Source: Hymenopellis radicata | Lineage: Eukaryota > Basidiomycota > Agaricomycetes > Agaricales > Physalacriaceae | Length of the DNA stretch: 64,000 nucleotides | NCBI GenBank assembly: GCA_015501595.1 | Contig: JADNRX010000094.1 | Span: 1-64,000 of the forward strand | Direction of reading: 5' to 3' | Shown: positions 46,923-60,433 of the stretch, piece after piece | Numbering within the stretch: position 1 is the first letter of the stretch | Layout: each line of letters begins with the position of its first letter | Made by a program: the position numbers and the translations under genes | The notes under the pieces: generated by a model | Databases searched by the model: none | Told to the model about the DNA's origin: nothing | What the model saw: only the letters and a program-made list of their open reading frames with translations

Positions 46923-47844
46923 ATGGCTCCGAGTCCTACTCCGTATGTCGCCCCCATCGCGAGCTCCGTCTCGGTTTTCAAGCCGGACATATTCAAAGGC
47001 AAAGTCCTGTTCTGCACTGGCGGTGGGTCGGGCATATGTCGCGGCATGACTGAGGCTATCATGACCCATGGCGCGAGCGCTGTGATCGTTGGCAGACAGT
47101 CAGTATGCTCTTTATCTAGTCGCGACGATCTCATGACGCGCCTGCAGACTGGACAGGTTGACCAAGACGGCAGAGGAGCTGAGCACGGCCACCGGGCAGA
47201 AGTGCATCCCTGCGCAGGCGGACGTGCGCAACCCGCAAGCGCTGGCCGCGGCAGTCGCGAAGACCATCGAGACTTTTGGGCGGGTCGACTTTGTGATATG
47301 TGGCGCGGCGGGTAACTTCCTCGCGCCCATCTCGGGTCTCTCGGAAAATGCGTTCAGGACTGTCATAGAGATTGACACGCTCGGCACGTACAACACCATT
47401 AAGGCTACGCTCCCCCATCTCCGTAAATCAAAGGGCGCCTATATCATGGTCAGCGCGACCTTGCACTACAACGGCTCGCCCTTCCAGGCTCATGTATCCG
47501 CTGCCAAGGCGGGGGTGGATGCCCTTTCTGCCGTCGTTGCGGTTGAAGAGGGTCCTCATGGTGTTCGCTCGAACGTGATAGCACCTGGAGCCATTGCCGA
47601 CACTGAGGGCATGACACGTCTTTTACCAACGAAAGCGTCGGAGCTTGCCATGAAGCTCACGCCCTTGGGGAGATTCGGCGACATCAAGGACGTCGCCAAC
47701 TCGGCTGTATTCTTATTCAGTGACGCAGCCGCGTATATGACGGGTCAGGTGTTGGTTGTAGACGGTGGGAATGAGCATTTGAGAACGACGGTGTTGGAGT
47801 ATCCAGAATCGGTGCTGCAGCCTGCAGCCAGATCTAAAATGTAA
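46923..47844 (+). CDS. Peroxisomal 2,4-dienoyl-CoA reductase
   Basis: An NADPH-dependent short-chain dehydrogenase that removes conjugated double bonds during beta-oxidation of unsaturated fatty acids (yeast Sps19, mammalian DECR2). Two exons (46923-47098 and 47148-47844) give 290 aa. The Rossmann motif is FCTGGGSGICRGM; then DFVICGAAGNFLAPISGLSE and MVSATLHYNGSPFQAHVSAA with KAGVDALS. The lack of a standard YxxxK in favour of SATLHYNGSPFQ..SAAKAG is typical of this subfamily. The C-terminal tripeptide SKM is a PTS1-type peroxisomal import signal. It stands alone between CSE1 and RRP45. Confidence 0.93.
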
Positions 47845-48007
47845 TCTAGAAACTTGTATGATAATTGTATTTCTAGATGGGAAATGCTTTTAGACTAGTT
47901 GGGCCCTCGTCGTTGAAGGTTGAAGGTTGAACTGCCACTGATTGCGCAGGCAAGCCGCGAATGCTATTACAACGGTCTCGCAGAACCAAGAGAATAGATA
48001 GGCAAAG

Positions 48008-49049
48008 TCATCTAACTTCGACATGTCTCCCACTCCAGTCCTTCTTCAGAGCCTCCTCAACGATGACATCCAACTCTTTTGCTTTTGCAACCGCGACATT
48101 TATGTAGGCCAACAAATCATCTGGCGCAAGAGGCACCCCACCTAACTTTTGGACAACACAGAGCTCACGCTGGGCATTCAGAGCGACGGACATGAGCCCA
48201 GCACTGAGGCGTTGTTCCAGTAACGACGGATCAATTACAGGTTGGGTAGATGGGTCGGGAAAGAATGCAAATGATATGCAAAACGGCGTATGGTGGATAG
48301 CAAGAGGCACAGGCGCGCGTTCCGTTGGAGGATGCTGTAAGAATATCGGCACGAGTTCAATGCAAACGAGGTTTCTGCTTACCACCGTGACCTCGTCACC
48401 GACTACTTCGACTTCAGGACGTCGAAAGTGTTTTAGAGCAACGATACCTGCCATACAAGCGCAGTCGAGCAAGTTGCCTGCATCGGCAAGAAAATGTAGA
48501 GTTAGTCGTAGATGCCAGACCTAATAGATGGTCATGATTAGGTGAATTGAAGGGGAGAATTGACTCACGCGCTGTCCCGCTATTATACATAGAGACTCTT
48601 TATCCAGGGCGTCGCTACGCCGTAGCACTTTGTCCAGCATCCTGGTGATGGTCACTTCTTCTTCAGAGGGACTAGAGGTCACGGTCATGACGCGAAAAGC
48701 AGGAAATGTGGCACGTACCTACCGACCGATTTCGTATTCGCTGGCTGCCATGGGTGATATCTCAGAGTGTATCGAGAGCATGCCTTCAAAGGGACGTTCT
48801 GGCGTCGGCTTCACCATTTTTGCATCGATGTTGGCGAGCACGCTGTGTGGATGAGATAGATTTCCCAAGACAAAAAACGCGTCCATACCGCGTTTTGCCC
48901 AGTGAGCATTCGACGCAGCCCAGTTCGGTGCCAAAGCTGAGCGCCGGGGTCCGCATCTCGAGCGGCAGTCGGCCATCGAGGCGCAATGAATGTTTCAAGG
49001 CGTCAAAGACGAACTCTTTTTCTGGAATCGACGGAGATGGTGGACGCAT
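48008..49049 (-). CDS. rrp45: Exosome complex subunit RRP45
   Basis: An RNase PH-fold ring subunit of the RNA exosome (EXOSC9). The start MRPPSPSIPEKEFVFDALKH continues DGRLPLEMRTPALSFGTELG and CVECSLGKT. Later exons give VLANIDAKMVKPTPERPFEG, EISPMAASEYEIG, VTITRMLDKVLRRSDALDKE and DAGNLLDCACMAGIVALKHF with RRPEVEV. Then come HTPFCISFAFF and the end DWSGRHVEVR. Two or three introns keep phase. Its start codon is 52 bp from the divergent TRM112 gene. Together with RRP42 at 32046 and MTR4 at 53494 this places three exosome-pathway genes in 25 kb. Confidence 0.92.
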
Positions 49050-49101
49050 GGTGTGAAAAGATCGGCGTCCATTTTCGGACAGCTTTTTCTTTTGACTTGC
49101 C
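49050..49101. promoter_or_regulatory. Bidirectional promoter, RRP45 / TRM112
   Basis: Start codons are separated by only 52 bp, so both transcripts must initiate within or next to this gap. No TATA element is visible; the gap is T-rich on the plus strand (AGCTTTTTCTTTTGACTTGC). Confidence 0.55.
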
Positions 49102-49626
49102 ATGGTCCGCCTCATCACCCACAATCTTCTTGCCTGCCATGTCAAAGGCTGCACTTCAAATAACTTCCCGCTCATATTCAAGGATGTTCAAGTTGAGCTG
49201 AGAGAGGCAGAGTTCAACCCCGACTTTCTCAAAGGGTTCATGCCCAAGATCGAGTGGAATGCACTCGTTAATGCTGCTAGAGAGGTATTCGACATATCCG
49301 TATTCTTAGAGGAATTTATGCTTAGTCCGTACAGGTGGGAGACACCTCATTGCCGCAGGAGCAACCAGAAATGCTCGACGATGACTTTCTGAAAAGTTTA
49401 CATCATGTCCTCCTTGAAGTAAACATTCCTTGCTTCTCGTTGATCTGTATGTTACTCATTAATCACGTAGATCCACGTCGAGGAGGGCTCTATGACATGT
49501 CCAAACTGTCAACACGTCTATCCAATCTCAAATGGCATCCCAAACATGGTGGGTTTTCCGGTCGCGATTTATTGATATCTGATATCTAATGCTCTATAGC
49601 TCCTCGCTGAACACGAGATCGGCTGA
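49102..49626 (+). CDS. trm112: Multifunctional methyltransferase subunit TRM112
   Basis: A small zinc-binding activator that forms complexes with tRNA, rRNA and eRF1 methyltransferases (Trm9, Trm11, Bud23, Mtq2 in yeast). Four exons (183, 84, 78 and 27 nt) give 123 aa, the normal size. The N-terminus [20 protein letters not shown] is followed by [34 protein letters not shown], then GDTSLP and [13 protein letters not shown]. The final part holds the second zinc half-site [20 protein letters not shown], ending AEHEIG. Zinc ligands are the Cys in ACHVKGC and CPNC. The last exon is only 27 nt. Confidence 0.94.
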
Positions 49627-49736
49627 TACAATGCTCAAAACTCACTCTGTATTCTTGCAATCTTGTACGGGCTCACACCATCCGCCGTGTATCTTTAGGA
49701 ATATACCGTCTCTTGAACTACGCCAAACGATCTCGT

Positions 49737-51997
49737 TCAAACATTTACCGCTGTACTTAACAACTGTAATCTCTCCCTGACTTGCTCCATATCCGGCCTC
49801 GTCGCACTATCTCTCTTCCAACAGTCCTCCATCAACGCCCACAACTCATCAGACAGAGCCACATCCTTAGGCCGACTGGGAGTTGTCTTTTTACTGATGA
49901 CATTAAGAATCACCATCACCTCCCGCTTGCATTCACTCCACGGCCTCTTTTCCGTGATCAACTCCAGCATCGACATGCCATAGGAGTACACGTCGGTTTT
50001 CTTTGTCGGAGAGGTTACCGCCAACTCGTTATCGGTCGAGTCGATTAGCTTCTGGGGCCAACCAACGCGCATTCCCAGTGTTCGACGTTGTCAGAGTCGT
50101 TGATACTGATTCGTTGGTGACATCTTCTATCACCTTTGCAACGCCAAAGTCGGAAATACACGCTGTACCCTGCAATTCGACGATTCGATTAGGCTTCGTC
50201 AAGTATACAGAGAAGTGTGCGTACGTCTTGCAAGACCAAGATATTCGCCTACAGACATCTTGAAAAGAGTGACCGTAAAACACTGGTTCGACTCACGCAT
50301 TTGACTAGAAGAGTTAGTACGGCTTGTGAGGCGTGGGCTGGATCACGCACCATTTCCGTGTACGACGCCTACATCATGAAGATATTCCAGTCCCTTGGCA
50401 GCTCCAAGTAGCTCGAGTGAATCTTTAGTATTCGCTGCATCAGCACAATCCGACGCGTAGCTCACTAGGAACATTTTATCGGCATTTGGATGCTCTTTGA
50501 CGTAACTGACGTTCAAAATCGCAAACAGTCGGACACGACAGTGTGCTATAAGTATGTCGAACTCACGCAAGGACATCTCCATTCTCTTGCCAAGGCGACA
50601 CCTGTAGAGACGTTAGTCGACTTCTAGCTGAATCAAGGTCATATATCACCATGTGTATGTTCCATCCAATGTTTGTGCAAATTCCATAAAATGGCAGAAT
50701 GTTCTCGTTCTTCAGAGTATCCCACACTTTGATCTCGCGCTCAAATCGCTGAAACTAGCATAAAGAGGATAGAACAACACAAAGATCGCGCACACTGACT
50801 TTCTTTCCTTTGGGATCGGATGTCTTGATATTTCGTAAACATTTGAGGGCGACCTGACCCGTTCGACAGACATAAATAAAAGATTGGAATAAACGCCACC
50901 TTTCCTCCGTTAAGCCATTTACCCTCCCAAACATCACTGTACGGCCCTCCGGAGAACGCAATGTCTCCAACCTTGGTGACTTCGCCATCCAGTATCTTCA
51001 CCGTAGGAGGGATACCTGTAAACTCGTGAAGGGCTGTAAGACCTGCCTCGTACTGTTGGTAGCGTTCTTGACGTTCCGGCTCAGTTAAAGTCTCTCCCGA
51101 GTTGCTAGAATGTGCATCCCGCAGGTTCATTAGCTCCTACGAGAGAACAAGTCATAAAAGGAATCGATAAAACAAGAGAGGACGAACCCTCTGGCCATCC
51201 TCCATTATTATCTCTGCGACACGTTCTCCCTGACTCTGCATCGCGACTACATGCTCTAGTTCGACTCTGTCTCCCAAAATTTGGAGGAGAAGGTCTTTCT
51301 GTTCAGCCAATTCGCGCAGGACGACCGCGTGCGAATCACGCTGCTGTGCAAAGTGCATGATATGAGCACTATACGAGCAGGAATCAGGACCAGAAAATCA
51401 GGTCTAATCTATCACGTACTTTATACCGAATCGGTTTATCGCTGCGTTCAGCTCATGTTCACAGGTATCAATTCCTTTAGAAATACGGTCCGCTTTCCCT
51501 GTAATGATGCTTCCCATCAAATGAGAGATCGTATAGTGTATACATGGACTGACAGTATCGCTGTACAAGGTTGTATCCAGCATACTTTCTTGTACGCTTA
51601 TGAATTCTTTCCAGGACGCTGGAAGGACGTGAGCACCACGATGCTGATGTAGCGAGATCATACTCAGTGATTTCATCAACAGCCGTTTGTAGTTCAGTTC
51701 CAGTGAGTCTGCCGTCCAAGTCCTGGATGCTGTTATATAGCTGGGTGCAAGAGTTGGCCATCCGTTTTGATTTCTCCTACATCGTCACGTATGAGAACAC
51801 GAGCGAAGTACTACGCAACAGCTGTTTACCTTGTAAGTCTGAGTCTGCTGAGAGAAATCGGCGATTTCCTTGACAAGAACGGCAGCAGTTCCAGCCAAGG
51901 GTACGCCAGCGACATTTCCGGCAAATTCTAGAGCACCCAGCGCGACTTTGACTGATCCTCTCATGGTTGGAGGTCGCCGAACGGAAGCAATATTCAT
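49737..51997 (-). CDS. MLKL-like helical domain fused to a degenerate protein (pseudo)kinase
   Basis: Exon 1 starts MNIASVRRPPTMRGSVKVAL and continues ALEFAGNVAGVPLAGTAAVL, then VKEIADFSQQTQ. Helical exons follow (KRMANSCTQLYNSIQDLD; LRELAEQKDLLLQILGD), resembling the MLKL-NTD-like four-helix domain seen in many basidiomycete kinases. The TKL-like kinase domain has a glycine loop FSGGPYSDVWEG, beta3 Lys in VALKCLR, RFEREIKVW, ENILPFYGIC and LEYLHDVGVVHGN. An 8-nt exon (50297-50304) then adds VKC, giving HGNVKCANILV. The HRD Asp is therefore Asn. DFG is intact (ISDFGVAK), and so is RWLAPE. After PE the frame slips by one base near 50050, before LIDSTDNELAVTSPTKKTDV and YSYGMSMLEL. The C-lobe ends ATRPDMEQVRERLQLL. 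The MLKL relationship is recalled from family patterns. Confidence 0.75.
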
Positions 51998-52054
51998 TTC
52001 GTGACGTGATCGAAACCCTAACCTAAGGCTCCCACCCCTTACACCTAAACAATC
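51998..52054. promoter_or_regulatory. Bidirectional promoter, MLKL-like kinase / ING protein
   Basis: A gap of 57 bp separates the two start codons. It contains CCCTAACCTAAGGCTCCCAC-type sequence and no TATA box. Both leaders must be very short or overlap. Confidence 0.5.
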
Positions 52055-53349
52055 ATGTCGAACGCTCGGAATCGCAAAAGACGACATTCAACCGCATTCT
52101 CTGAACAGCAAGTGAATGGCGAACAGGATGCTGAGCCGAAACAGGATACATCTACGGGCGATGGCGACAATGCTCAATCCTCTCACGGCGTAGTCTTGGA
52201 TGAAGAGCAGGAGGAATTAATAATGGAATGCGGTCCGGGAAGAACATGTGGAAAGTGAGTACTCGACGCGTCTTCCTTTCCCAAAATATTAAAAACAAGT
52301 AGGCTTGGATCAATTGGCACATACTACTCGCCGTAAAATGTCTCTGATACGCGAAGTGGATCTCAACGAGCAAGGTCAGAGCTGGGTTTCTCTTCCCCTA
52401 GAGTTAAACTGCTAAAGACCTATCCGTAGAATTTTCCCGCCAATTGCAGGAGTCGATGCGACAGTACTATCTGACTCGTGAATCCCTGGCTCAGAGACGA
52501 CTACCCAAGGAAAATAACGAGGCTTTGGATAGCTCTCATCCTCCAGATACCCGGGCTCTTCTTGCACGTATCGCTTCTCTTATGGAGGACCGAGTGCGGT
52601 GTGGCGAAGAGAAAGTTAATCTTGCGCAGACTATGCAAGAAACGGTAGCGTTCCCGGACTTGATCACATCTCATTGCTGACCTTGGTACAGATAGAACGT
52701 CAGATTCGGCTTCTTGAGCATTATATATCAGATCAAGAGAACGCTATCCGCTCGGAGTCAAGTCATGGCACAATATTACCACCCATCTCTATGCCTGACA
52801 AATGGATCCGCCACATACATACCGCCGTCAGCCCCATCAGCGATGAAGAACCTGAAGTCCCTCCCGAGCAAGCACCCAATGATAGTGGCACTCTGAAGAT
52901 TACAGTTCCCGGAGCAGCGCGCACCATCAAAGGCCCTGTTTTGCCCAGAGACGATGTCCCCGATGTACCCAAGCCAAAAATCACCTTGTACATTCCTCAA
53001 TCTGGCGTTGACGAGCCCAAATACTGTATATGTCATCAAGTCTCGTTTGGAGAGGTATGTCACCAACTCTGGACCCACGTTCATCGTTGAACAGAGACTG
53101 TTTAGATGATTGGCTGTGACAATATGTCGTGTAAGATTGAATGGGTATGTGCGTCTCTGTTTGAGTACGTGTCTTGCTTAACTTTTACAGTTCCACATTG
53201 GATGTGTGGGTCTCACCGAGGCCCCAACGACGGTGAAATGGTACTGTGATGATTGTAGGAAGCGCCGCTCTACCAGTGGTAATGGTGGAGGCGCCAATCG
53301 AAAGCGGGCGGGAAAGAGGAAGAGAAAAGCTGATGAGGCTTATCGTTAG
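52055..53349 (+). CDS. ING-family PHD-finger protein
   Basis: A nuclear chromatin reader of histone H3K4 methylation, part of histone acetyltransferase or deacetylase complexes (yeast Yng/Pho23). The start MSNARNRKRRHSTAFSEQQ is basic. A helical ING-type region reads KMSLIREVDLNEQ, FSRQLQESMRQYYLTRESLA and QIRLLEHYISDQENAIRSES. The C-terminal PHD finger is [20 protein letters not shown], then IEWFHIGCVGL and WYCDDC (C4HC3). An NLS-like tail follows (NRKRAGKRKRK). The PHD is split by two small introns near 53057-53188. Start chosen at the first ATG after the divergent kinase gene. Which ING paralog it is cannot be decided. Confidence 0.88.
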
Positions 53350-53493
53350 GTGTACTTGCCTTTAAGTTATTAGTATATTTGTGTGCGTACTTCGAGTTTG
53401 TAATCGATTTTTTGCTGCAAGGCGTCCTCCGATCAAAACTCCTGGAATGGAAAGAAGCATTTTTCTTAGTTCTACACCTTCATCCGGGCCACC

Positions 53494-56400
53494 ATGGCCG
53501 ACCTATTCTCATTCCTTGACAATGTACCGGATGAAAAGGACGACGTGGAGATGGCTGATCTCCCAGAACCGACGGTCAAAAAGCGCAAGGCCGACGAGCA
53601 AAATGGCAATCTCGAACAAGTGCCGCATTCTGCGCAAAACGACGAACCTGCGGGGAAGAAAGCTCGAATAGAGGCACCCAATCCGGTGGTATTGGACGAG
53701 TTTGAGACCGAGGCGAAGCGAGAAGTAGCGGCGAGTGCAGGTCTGCAGGGCAGTGTAGAGGAAGGAGCACGATTGGAGCTTCGACATCAGGTGCGTTTGA
53801 CGAGCTAGCAAGACAAGGGTTACGACTGACTTTACTGTAGGTTCGCCACCAAGTCGCAGTGCCGCCCGACTACCACTATGTACCCATAACACAACATGTT
53901 CCGCCTGCAAAACCTGATCGCGAGTACAGTTTCGAGCTGGATCCTTTCCAACGGGTGTCTGTCTATGCCATCCAGCGGAATGAAAGTGTCTTGGTCTCCG
54001 CCCACACTAGCGCTGGAAAGACTGTCGTTGCAGAGTACGCCATCGCCCAGTGTTTGAACAGGAAACAACGCGTCATCTACACCAGTCCTATAAAGGTAGG
54101 CCTTTCATCGTTTGTACGCTATAAAATATTCATTCCAGTAGGCTCTGAGTAATCAAAAATACCGCGACATGCTTGCAGAATTCGGCGACGTAGGCCTTAT
54201 GACTGGAGACGTTACAATAAATCCTTCAGCTACCTGTCTGGTGATGACAACAGAAGTAAGTGTTCATCTAGACTCGCAATGCCTTGTTTATCATGTCTTC
54301 AGATTCTACGATCTATGCTCTACCGTGGCTCTGAAATCATGCGCGAGGTAGCGTGGGTCGTCTTTGACGAAATCCACTACATGCGCGACAAGGAGCGCGG
54401 TGTCGTCTGGGAAGAAACAATTATCCTTCTTCCCCACACTGTCCGCTACGTCTTCCTGTCCGCAACGATTCCCAACGCTATGCAGTTCGCGGAATGGATA
54501 TGTAAATCACACGACCAGCCCTGTCATGTCGTTTACACCGACTTCCGACCAACACCGTTGCAGCACTATCTCTTTCCTAGTGGTGGCGAGGGCATCTACC
54601 TGGTCGTGAACGAGAAGGGCGAATTTAGGGAAGACAACTTCACAAAAGCTATGGGCCAATTACAGGCGAGCGCTGGTGACGACCCCGCCGATCCCAACAG
54701 TGGATCTAAAGCCAAAAAGTGGAAGACGAAAAAAGGCGGCAACAAGGGACCAACAGACATTGCTCGAATTGTCAAGATGATCATGAATGGCAATTTCCAT
54801 CCTGTCATTGTCTTCTCGTTCAGCAAGCGCGACTGCGAAGGACATGCCCTTGCGATGGGGAAGTACGAATTCAATAACCAAGATGAACAGGACCAGGTCA
54901 CTGCCATATTCACCAATGCCATCGACAGTCTTTCCGACGACGATAAGCAGCTCCCTCAAATATCAAACCTCCTCCCATTACTCCGACGCGGCATTGGCAT
55001 ACATCACAGTGGTCTTCTGCCCATCTTGAAGGAGGTCATTGAAATTATCTTCCAAGAGGGTCTTGTCAAAGTCCTCTTTGCGACGGAAACCTTCTCCATA
55101 GGTCTGAACATGCCTGCGAAAACTGTCGTCTTCACTGGAACGCGAAAATTCGACGGACGCGAGCAGAGAAATCTGTCCTCTGGCGAGTACATCCAAATGT
55201 CAGGTCGTGCGGGTCGACGTGGGCTGGACGATCGTGGTATGGTGATCTTGATGTGCGACGAGAAATTGGAACCCAACTCTGCGAAAGAGATGATCAAGGG
55301 TCAAGCCGATCGTTTGGACTCTGCTTTTCATATTGGGTACAACATGGTGATGAATCTGATGAAGGTAGAAGGGATTAGTCCCGAGTACATGCTGGAGCGG
55401 TGCTTCTTCCAGTTCCAAAGTAGCGCTGGAATACCTCAACTGGAAGCTGGTATGTGTTCTTTTGTGCTTTTGCGATTCCCAGTCTGAAGGAGCTCTTAGA
55501 CTTGAAGAAGGAGGAGGAGAACCAGCGTTCTATGAGCATCCCAGACGAGGTTCTCGTTGCTCAGTATTATGATCTTCGCCATCAACTGGACCAGATGTCA
55601 GGCGACATGCGGGATGTTATCACACATCCGACTTATTCTCTGCCTTTCCTACAGCCTGGTCGACTGGTGAAGGTCAAATATCAGGATCTCGACTTCGGGT
55701 GGGGTATCATAATCAACTATCAAAAACGTGCACCACCAAAGGTATGCTCTTATTTACTAGTTTCATGGTCGTTTCTTTTACATAGTTCCCGTAGAATCGA
55801 CCTATGCCCAAAGCGGAAGAGCTTCCCCCGCACGAACAGTATGTCATCGACGTTCTCTTGAATTGCGCGCCGGGAGGAACTGTACCAAAGGATCGAACGA
55901 ATATCACGCCAACTCCAGGCGGGGTGTTGCCTTGTCCTTCTCATACAAAAGGTGTCGCTCTGGTGGTGCCAGTTCTATTGGCTACGATTAATGGGATAAG
56001 CCACCTCCGCATTAAACTAGCGAAAGACCTGCGACCCGATGCTGCGCGACAGACGGCTTGGAAGAGTGTACTCGAAGTACATCGTCGCTTCCCCGATGGC
56101 GTACCTCTTCTCGATCCAGTGGAAAACATGGGTATCAAGGACGATAAGTTCAAGGCTTTAGTCAAGGTCCGTTTCCTCCGTACAGTTGCCGGGAGACTTC
56201 AACATTTTCGTTCTAGAAAATCGAGGCCATGGAAGACAAGCTGTACAGCAGCCCGCTACACAAGGATCCCCGACTTCCAGAGTTGTACACGCTCTATTCC
56301 AACAAGCGAGATTCCCAGGAACGCGTACGGGCATTGAAGAAACGGATCCAGTCTACGCATGACGTGTTACAACTTGAGGAACTCAAGTGCCGAAAACGCG

Positions 56401-57065
56401 TTTTGCGGCGATTGGGTTTCACCACTTCCGCTGATATCGTCGACGTTAAGGGTCGAGTTGCTTGCGAAATCAGTACCGGTGACGAACTGCTGCTCACTGA
56501 GCTTATCTTCAATGGCGTTTTTAACAACCTAACTCCGGAGCAATGTACGGCATTGCTAAGTTGTTTTGTCTTCGATGAGAAGGCGAGCCATGTCGTTGCT
56601 GTACCTGAAATGTTCTGACCATTCAGTAGAGCGAGCATCAGACCAAACTCAAAGAGGAACTAGCCGCACCGCTCCGTGTTCTGCAGGAAATGGCCCGTCG
56701 TATAGCGAAGGTTTCCAAAGAGTCGAAACTCCCGATCGATGAGGAAACATACGTCAAATCCTTCAGAGTGGAACTGATGGAGGCGGTCATCCAGTGGTGT
56801 CAGGGCGCGTCGTTCTCCGAGATTTGCAAGGTAAGTTTAAAGTTCGTTATCTTGCAAGGGTACTTCTCACGTTTATTAACAGCTCACGGATACTTTCGAG
56901 GGAAGTGTTATCAGGGTTTTTCGGCGGCTTGGGGAGCTTCTTCGTCAGATGGCGCAGGCAGCGAAAGTTATCGGAAACGCCGAGCTTCAGGCAAAATTCG
57001 AGAAGGCTTCGGAGCTGTTGGAGCGGCCGAACACTGTCATCTTCTGTTCCTCGCTGTATCTTTAG
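53494..57065 (+). CDS. mtr4: Exosome RNA helicase MTR4 (Ski2-like)
   Basis: A DExH RNA helicase that feeds RNA to the nuclear exosome and works in TRAMP. The ATG context GGCCACCATGG is strong. The N-terminus [11 protein letters not shown] is followed by an acidic, basic-patch region and [13 protein letters not shown], then [20 protein letters not shown]. Walker A is [18 protein letters not shown], then [40 protein letters not shown] (DEIH box), [66 protein letters not shown] and [15 protein letters not shown]. After the core come KOW/arch-type text ([20 protein letters not shown]) and the C-terminal helical domain, ending [11 protein letters not shown]. Mtr4 rather than Ski2 is favoured by [10 protein letters not shown] and the FCSSLYL end. 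About nine introns. Confidence 0.95.
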
Positions 57066-57159
57066 ACGATGTTGTAAGTGTCATTTAATTTGATATTCAT
57101 TTTCCCTAAAGTGACAGAAACGAGCTGGTAAAACATGGTAAAGAAAGTGTTGTTGCGAT

Positions 57160-59331
<2,172 letters not shown>

Positions 59332-60433
59332 TGTAAAGAATGTGAGGAGGACTGAAAGGAGGGCGGATGCGTCCTGTGAGTGTGGGAGCTTGGAGAATCT
59401 CTCGAGGACCCGCAGTCTATTTAAGTGGGAGCCATGCTTTCTCGGTATGGACACCAGAGAGCCTTGTGCTGAGGTGAGGAACGTTCATATGGACGATGAA
59501 ATGCGTGATACGACGCAACCCCAAATGGAGGGGGTCGGGGTTTCGAAGCCAGTTACTGTAGATGCAAAACACAAGAACGCATGGTACCAAGCTGAGATCT
59601 GAGAAGCTACACAGGAGGCACAGGACAATCCTCGAAGATAAGGCAGACATGCCAAACATGGTCGACGTCCGAGAAGACCAATATTAGTTATCCTCAGACA
59701 TCACGACGATGGCGATAGGACAGATAAGGACCTGTAGAGCAACTTCTTTCGTTCCGGCAAGGCGAAAGGTAGGTAGCGAGGAGACAAGTAGAGCTGATGT
59801 CCTGAGTGACGAGAAACCGGCCGGAGACTGAGACAACGCCGCATGGTCGTCTTCGCCAGCCATCAATCATGCGAAGCTGGTATCATCACACGACCCACAG
59901 GGGATACGAGAGACTTTTCAGCATAGGAAGAAGTACCAGACAACGACTTTGATGTTTCAACTCGCTGCGCAGAGCCTGGTAGCGTGCTTGGGTCTCGACT
60001 AGTAGCGCTATAGATGATCGCATTGGCTAGCCCCAGGTTGAACTTGTGCAAAGAAAACACGAGCACAGCGAAATTGCCAAAGCCGAGATTCAACCTAGAA
60101 ACAAGATGTCGACGTGTAGTGCGACCAGCAGGTGAGGAAGCCGTTCCTGTGGATGAAATCTACACGTTGTACAGGGAGTGAAATGATCACGCACGCGCCC
60201 CAATCCATGGCTACGAGAGGCCTGTGATAACTTGTACGTCCTTACTTACAGTCATGTTTGGCTCAGTGAAGCAACAGAGGAAGAAAGGCCACACGTCCGG
60301 ATCATGTCGCGCATGTGATGATTCGGGCCTTTAGCCGTATCAAATTCAATTGACAAGAGCGTGCAAAAATGGTAATATTCTGGCCAGGTGCGATGTTGCA
60401 GCATTTGGACACAAGGTTACAACAGAAGAAACA
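59332..60433. other. Intergenic region, about 1.1 kb
   Basis: Holds the chitinase promoter at its left side and the RPN8 3' side at its right. Open frames in between are short and show no family resemblance. The minus-strand frame at 59863-60093 (LGFGNFAVLVFSLHKFN) looks accidental. Confidence 0.5.
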
